Source: Struthio camelus
Taxonomy: Eukaryota; Chordata; Aves; Struthioniformes; Struthionidae
Assembly (NCBI RefSeq): GCF_040807025.1
Contig: NC_090954.1
Location: 1,622,001 to 1,686,000, forward strand
DNA: 64,000 nucleotides
Direction: 5' to 3'
Translations under genes and position numbers: made by a program
Notes under the pieces: generated by a model
Databases searched by the model: none
Told to the model about the DNA's origin: nothing
Seen by the model: only the letters and a program-made list of their open reading frames with translations
Shown: positions 57,456 to 64,000 of the stretch, piece after piece
Layout: each line of letters starts with the position of its first letter
Numbering within the stretch: the stretch's first letter is position 1

Positions 57456-59958
57456 TCCCATTAGGCTTTTTGGGCCTTGGAAAACGACTTTGTTCCCATT
57501 CTAGTGATATTTGTTTGCATTATGCCACCAGCAGGCAAATACTGCAAGTATGGACGAGAATATTTTACTACTTTCGAAATGAAACTGCCTTCTAATCTGT
57601 CTTCTAATTAAAAGTACATACAGAAGGGCAATGTTTGATACGTAACATTATTTGAATAAGTAACAGGCAAGTTTTAGTTTAGTGTAGATATGGAAACATA
57701 AGAAAAGCATCTGCAAGCATGGGTTTGAAGTTTGTTGGTCAATCCCTGCCTGTGAGACCTGATCAGTGTCTTGTTAATGAGCCGCCTCAGAGACATGATT
57801 TCTGACTACCATAATATGAGTGGGCTTAGTACTTGCTGACATCAAATGCAGATGGAAGTTCAACACATTAGCACCTGCTATTCTATGAATGAGTAACACA
57901 GTAAGAGTCAAACTTCATACTCAGGATCTTTTTAAATCTCTGAAGCCTTTTAGGTTTATTAAGAGGAGTGAGATATCCATGCGTTTGTAATTTATTTGTT
58001 AATTCTGCAGTGTTTTAAGGCAGTACATTTTCATTTGGCTTAAAAATGCCCAAACTAAGGAGGGTTTACGGCAGTCTGTGATACCAGTCCCAGGGGACTG
58101 TTAAGCAGCCCCCAAGATGCTGCCCTTGTGTCACCGTTTTCTTCCCAGAATGTCCTTTGGACTGCTTGGAGCAGCAGCCACCACCCAAATGCCTTCTCTG
58201 TCGCTGACCAGCTGCTGCCCCTTTCTAGTAGAACAAGGGAGAAGGAGCTGCTTGAAGAAGTCTTGAACTGCTGCTGCTTCTCCCTGTTTGAGCGGGACAG
58301 GAGCGACGCTTCCCATACGTGGCCTTGCTGCCACGGCTGTGCTTTACAAAGCTGTCCCAAAACTGTGGTGTTGATCAGCAGGACGAATAAAGCTAATAGC
58401 TAGGCAACAGTACTGCTAGTTTGAAATTGCACAGTTAATAAAACTGCCTTGAAAGCATTATACATGAAGTTGGTTTTACTTGCCTTTTGTCGTTTGGAAT
58501 ATTTACAAGCAGCCGTTCTGCAATTTTTTTTTTTCTCCTCTTGAATCACAGGGACTAAACAGAAAAAACATTGCTGTTAAATAACTAAGAGCTCTGAGAA
58601 CGCCTGGCATAATGGAAATGTCACGCGACTTGCCTGTCGTCTTCAGTTTTGTACTTGCTCATGCCCTCACTGCTTACCTGCGCCCTGCTCAAGGAGAACA
58701 GAGCCCAGGCCAGTGGACTTTTAAATAAAGAATACGTACCAAGCAGGGTTATTTCTCATTGATAATACAATTCTTACTTGTATCTAAGTATTCTTGTTTG
58801 ACATAACAGGGTTTTAATTTTACATTGAAGTTTGCTAAGCACCTTTTAAAAAACTGCTGTGCTGAGCTAACCCAGAATTGACTGCAGCAGCCTTCAGCTG
58901 TGAGTGTTTTAATCACGGTCTGCTTCGTTCTTCCTTCCTTTCTCAACAAAAAAATTAATTTTTGGATTCGTGGATCCACATTATAGTTGTTGCTGGTTAG
59001 ACAACAAGTAAACAACTTACTGTAAATAGGCGCTGTGCCAGCTGGCCTCCTGCGATCCTGAAACTTGTGACTTGCATTCAGACTTAGAAGAATGCCTTTT
59101 TACTTGGTCATTTCCTTTCCTTTCAAATACAAAAAATAAAACTTTTTTCCTCCAATTAAATAGCTTTCCTGGCATAAATATTAAATTGGGGAAGGATATT
59201 AAAGCTAATCAGACATTAAGGCGTAATAAGTTTTGGAGGGAAGCTTTTGGCCTTTGCTCAGGAGCCTTTAAGAAACAGTATCGCAAGTAAGCGGCTTGTC
59301 TTGAGATTTGCGTCTTTTAGAACTGTGGCAGTTTTACGCTCCTTTTCTTTACCCTGATTAGCCATTCGTTGTTTGTGAAAGCTAACTTTGACCCAGTTCA
59401 CTAAGACATTCACGCTACACAAAAACTCTAGGGCTGGAGCTCTGTGTGTGAAAGCCCTGTGCGTTGCTTGGGGCTCCTCCTGCGCAGGGGGTTAGTGGGT
59501 AGGAAGCTACTAGGTCAGCTGCTAGTGCTTAACTGCCCTGTGCTCACTCCTTGACCACCAGCTTTTAGTGTAGGTGAACCTGAGAGTTTACTTTGAAAAT
59601 TGCCTTTCCTAATAGTACTTTCTGCTTATTTTGAACTACAAGGTAGGAGAGGATTACCAGGGACGTTGTAAGTGAAGAGCTTTAGATACCAGGACGTATC
59701 CAGCCTCAATAACCTGGCATTTTGCACTTCTGTGGCTAGACTTCTTCCAATATCTGCGTGGTCTGATTCTGTAATGTTAAGTTAAATATATCTGCGCTAT
59801 AAGCTGTGGAATGACCAGACTTAATGAATGCCTATAACTGATCCTTTTTGCCTGTGTAATTATGCTAGAGATTGGGAGGAAGGTTGCTCCCTTTCCTGGA
59901 TTTCTTTTTTCCTCCTCCCTTCAAAATGCGCTTACATGTTCCTAAGCAAATCCTTACG

Positions 59959-59998
59959 CTTCGACATGTGGATTACTTAAACTTCGGCACATGGATTA
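59959..59998 (+). repeat. Diverged 23-bp-period tandem duplication
   Basis: CTTCGACATGTGGATTA and CTTCGGCACATGGATTA begin 23 nt apart, with one CG retained in each copy. Confidence 0.6.
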
Positions 59999-61270
59999 GG
60001 GTTCACAGTTGTGCCTCTGTCTCTGAACGGGGAAGGATTTCTGCCAAGACACTAACACAGTATGGGTGCTGCTCATTCCAGCTCATGCGTTCTTCAGTCT
60101 GGGATGGCTGTATGGGCAGGTTATTTTAGTGGTATCTTTTTAACCTAATATTACATATACCAAGAAACTATGACTAGGTGTTAAAGCAGATGTGCTGTTA
60201 CAGGGAATTTTACAGTAATTGTTTCTTAAAGAGCAATTTTAGATATAATCTCTGTTGTTGACCTTTAATTTGAAGTCAGAAGAAAATCCGAGAGTATCTT
60301 GGCAACACAATTGAAACAGCAACACGGATATTCTTTGTGGCTAATTTACTTATTTGTTGTGTAGAATCCGATTCCCAACTTAATTTTATCTTGTTCTGTA
60401 ATCTGTAAAAACGCTTATCTGTTTAAACAAGACTATCCTCATCCAAGTAGTACTATTTTGTAATAGCAGTTGTACTTCTGGCAACTGCTGGGCTTGTTTT
60501 GCCTTCCTGGGGGTGATAGAGCTGAGTACTGAGACAGAGAGGAGCGCGTGCTTTGCGGCCGCAGTGGTGAGGGAACGGCGTTCGGGGCGTGAATAAATGG
60601 GGTCGTTTTCTGAGCTTGTTACAAGGCTTTAGAAAGTCTAAGGAAGAGACCCACGTTCCGTATTTTTGAAAATCAAAATAGTGAAGATATTTAGAAGACT
60701 GAGGGTTGAGTATGGAAGCCTTCCTTGTTTCTGGCTATCTCAAATGAATCTGAAGTAAAACGCTTATTTCATGCGAGAAGGGTGTGGAGGAAGCTTTCGT
60801 TTAAACTTGTGTGTGAAAACTTTGGTTTTGTATCATAATTCAGGATAAATTAAGAAACTGCTTTTGAAAGAGATAATAGAAAGCGTTTCTAAATATTTTG
60901 AATATCTTCATTATAAATGTTCCATATTAACGCTTCAATACTTTAAAGAATACCCAGTGCGTTTCCTGTCTCCATGATCACATTAGTATTTCTCGGGTGC
61001 TTTCTTTGGTCACGTCAAGTTCATTCTTTACTGTGAATGACAGTCCTTATCATACTTATAAAGCCGTGTTACTAATTGGTGGCTTTATTAAAAATATTTA
61101 ACAACGAAAAGGGATAAATTTCATTATTTCTGACATGATGGTCACTTAAGAATATATTGTAAGCTATAGTAAGAAATGTACTGGTGCTACAGTATGAGAG
61201 CAGTAAGTAAAGAACAGTTTATTTCATGTCTTGAGAGTTTCCAGGAAGAGAATTTTAGGTACAAAGCTGA

Positions 61271-61300
61271 ATTTGTATGCAGTTAAGACTGCATACAAAT
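61271..61300 (+). repeat. Perfect 13-bp-arm hairpin with TAAG loop
   Basis: ATTTGTATGCAGT, loop TAAG, then ACTGCATACAAAT. Part of the arm (GCAGTTAAGACTG) is repeated directly afterwards at 61301-61313. The arrangement looks like a local template-switch event. Confidence 0.9.
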
Positions 61301-64000
61301 GCAGTTAAGACTGTAATTAGTTCTCTGTTAGGCTCTGCCTTAGGTAATCTCTGTAGTGCTTTCAGGCATCTGAACATATTATATTCTCATAATACTTAGA
61401 CTTTGGAAAATACCTGCATGTATGTGTAGGATTTTTGTACATGTACACAAACACGCATCCAAATCTGGTCCACTGTGTAATAACAGCATGCTCTGTTAGT
61501 ATACAGCAGGACTCTTCTCAAACAGCGTTAGCAGCGAGCTGTGGAATTAGTCCTCAAGCCGTTTGTTTTCTCCTTCATCAAAAAGTACTTAAAATGTTTT
61601 AAGTTTTACTTTTAAAGCTTAAAAGTACTAATACCAGCATTTGAGACTTGACTTTATCATGAGATGCTGAAAAATACTCAAGGGATGTTCTTTGCTTTTT
61701 TAACCCTTTGGTGCGTGTTTTTCAGCTCAGTACAGATTTTTCCCCGAAAAGAGAGAGTCTCTCAATTGCAGGCTCTTAGGCAGAGCTAAAGGAAAAATGC
61801 CAGATGCTGCAAGACTTGTGCTTAAAATTGCAAGAATAAGCAATGCAGGGAAACACTTATCATTCTCTCCTTGAAAAGGCTGGCCTGCTTATCTCCAGTT
61901 CTTGGCCTGACTCAAGCCATCTACAGCTAAGATGAAAAAATGCAGACCTTTGGCTCTATTTGGTATTTTTTTCATGGACTGTTGCAGTGGAAAATTGTTT
62001 AAAGTTGTGTCCTTTCTGAGTTTCTTAAAACACTGCAGCTTCCAAAATACAGAGAAATAGTTTAAATAGGGAAAGTTTGCAGTTTCGCCATTTTAGGGTT
62101 ATCAGTTGAGGACAACTGGCGGTGCTTGCTGTATTTTTCTTCTGGAACTGCAGAGTCCCCGAGCTTCAGCGTGAGTAGCTTTAGAAGCTAGTGAGAAGTG
62201 AAGATAGTTCAGCACCATGCAGAATCGATTCTTACTCCTTGAACAATAGAACATGAGTTAACAGGAAAATCTCTTTTATGTCTAGGAAGAACTATATAGA
62301 ATGATTATGACTGAATGGATGAAAAATACTGTGAAACTTTTATAATGCATGTAAAAAACTTCATTTCTGCAGCTGAATGATGGAAGTGATGCACGAGCCC
62401 ATAGTTAAGAAAATAATTCCTTCATATCAGGGCAATATTTATGCTAATATTTTTACTGTTAAAATAACAATTTGTAATTTGTATATAAATTATATTCAGG
62501 CCTTAGTTAATCTCATCTAAATTTAAGAGTGCTGAGATCTCTAATTTAGGAGCATAATTATTTGAAGTTCAGTTCGCTATATTAGGCAGTGGGGGGAGAA
62601 GAGGGCTTGAATTATTCTTTAGTGTTAAGGGTTTCACTGTTTTGACTGCATAAGTGTTCACTGTAGCTATGCTTCTAAAATAAGTACCTCTTTTGGTCCC
62701 TGAAGTTATGTGAAATTAATTGGGACCATAACTGTCTTATAGTTTTATCTTTTTATTTCTTTCTTAGGATGTGTTAGTTCTAGGTTATTTTTATTTTGCA
62801 CTTTCAGAGATGGTAGCATTTTTGTTGTTATCTCAGTTATTTAAAAAAAACCTGGAATTTGAGACACTAAAACATTAACACTGCTTCCATTTTGAATGAC
62901 TGAGATATTACTTTACCCTTCAAAATCTAGTTCATCTTTCTCAGCTAGGTCCCCTTATTGTATTGTCACTAATGTGTTAGATTGAGGAAACTTCCTTTAG
63001 GCAAGTTAGAAACTGAAAAACACTATGGGTGTGCTGTGAGATGACTATGAAAACAAAAAATCTGTAGGCTGCTTTTGGCAAAGGAAGGGCGAGCGCCCTT
63101 CAGATTTACAGCTAATACCGAATCGCATAACAGCCATGGCATTGCGTGCACAACCATAACTTTGTTCAAAGTGAATTCCTTGTAAAGCATATGCTTAACC
63201 ACAGGCTTTGAGAAGAGTTTACTGAAAGAGTTAAGTGTGAAATCAATGTTCAGTTTGTTCCTGTCAGCAAACTTTCTTGTTTATCAATTTGACCTTTGTT
63301 TAATGTTTCTCGGATGAAACATGTAAGTGATATAACAGAAATGTCAGATGTATTTTAGTCGTTATTTCAAAGACTACATAGTCTTATTAGCACAAACTAG
63401 AAATAATGCAAGTCTTAGCTCCTACAGATATTTATTTCTCCTGAAAAATAGATCTGCAGTAGTTACATGTCATCAGAGGCTACTAAGAATCTGAATTAAA
63501 AAAGAGAAATGCTCTGGTGGGTTTGAAGGCGTGAGGGACCCATCTGATCCTGACTTTCACTATAGCTTTGGAAGCCTGGTTGTTTTCCTGTTTTGAAGCT
63601 TATGTGTTTCTTCAGTGTCAATGTCCATTAAAAATGAACAAAGATAAATATGTTCCTGTTTTATAAGGATGTTTCGTTACTGAGTTAATTTCTGTAAAGC
63701 TGTGCGAATATGAGAAAAGCCGTACAAGGATTAAGAGGCTTTGATACGGGAGACAATCTTACACAGCATTGAAGTTTGCTGAACCATTTGATCAATGTCT
63801 CTTGAAGATGCAGTAAATACAAATAAAGTGTAGAGGTAACACTTACTTGAGAATTGCTTTTTTAAAATTAGAATTTTGTTTTCTAGATAAAAGAAAACCA
63901 CTGTCATGTGCTTTTTGTTTGGAAACAATTAAGACTTTCTGGATGTTTATTTTCTGTTAAACTCACAGTCCCTAAGTTTAGGTATCAGTTAAAAACTTTA

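Larger units (their letters stand above)
37744..64000 (+). other. NR3C1: NR3C1 intron 2, 5' part (exon 3 not reached)
   Basis: More than 26 kb of non-coding sequence follows exon 2. Mammalian NR3C1 also has a very long second intron. I looked for the exon 3 signature (Cys-rich first zinc finger with the CGSCKVFFKR-type P-box helix) and did not see it. The sense strand looks T- and G-rich, with many T-runs and few long A-runs. Contents I can name are a CR1 copy, simple repeats, several hairpins and a possible cryptic exon. The remainder, in particular 37.9-43.0, 44.4-49.6, 49.8-52.6, 57.6-61.2 and 61.4-64.0 kb, shows nothing I can assign. Confidence 0.9.

Noticed and set aside
58055..58403. 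Overlapping 101- and 91-codon frames behind a good acceptor-like tttcttcccag at 58138-58148
   Set aside because: No matching donor or recognisable protein; frames on both strands argue against coding.
37744..64000. Search for NR3C1 exon 3 (first zinc finger)
   Set aside because: No segment with the expected Cys-rich zinc-finger coding pattern was seen. The long second intron makes it likely that exon 3 lies beyond the window.

Overview
This is a vertebrate nuclear genome window, almost certainly from a bird. It holds one recognisable protein-coding exon: the large N-terminal coding exon (exon 2) of the glucocorticoid receptor gene NR3C1, on the + strand at about 36.55-37.74 kb. The avian call rests on a young-looking CR1 retroposon with the typical bird CR1 3' end (57.2-57.45 kb), a second, older CR1 fragment (22.95-23.84 kb), low repeat density and a very GC-rich promoter. 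The species cannot be named.

Layout. From 1 to about 32.6 kb is the 5' flank. I recognise no protein-coding gene in it. It is AT-rich with a chain of short CpG-rich patches (about 3.9, 7.6, 8.4, 13.3-14.7, 16.1-17.3, 18.8 and 23.9 kb). Several end in good splice-donor sequences and could be distal first exons. From 24.3 to 32.5 kb the flank is CpG-poor. From about 32.6 to 35.3 kb is a dense CpG island, the proximal NR3C1 promoter region. It has GC boxes, a YY1-like motif, several G-quadruplex-capable tracts, a long polypurine tract, strong donors at 34,319 and 34,510, and an antisense donor at 33,209 that suggests divergent transcription. Intron 1 follows (34,319-36,554 if the first donor is used) and contains a perfect 3 x 28 bp tandem repeat.

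Exon 2 (36,555-37,743) encodes residues 1-391 of the receptor. This is the AF-1/tau1 transactivation region with conserved phosphorylation and SUMO sites. It ends in phase 2 at a GTAATT donor. Everything from 37,744 to 64,000 is the 5' part of intron 2. I did not find exon 3 (first zinc finger), so the DNA-binding and ligand-binding domains lie beyond the window.

The most interesting points are: loss of two of the three GR-D alternative start methionines (human M316 and M336 are V and L here); a tiny upstream ORF whose stop overlaps the main ATG (TAATG); stacked G-quadruplex and triplex-prone tracts at the promoter; a possible 132-nt poison exon in intron 2; and several perfect hairpins and palindromes. 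I see no new gene system, only a well-known receptor locus with some unusual regulatory-scale features.
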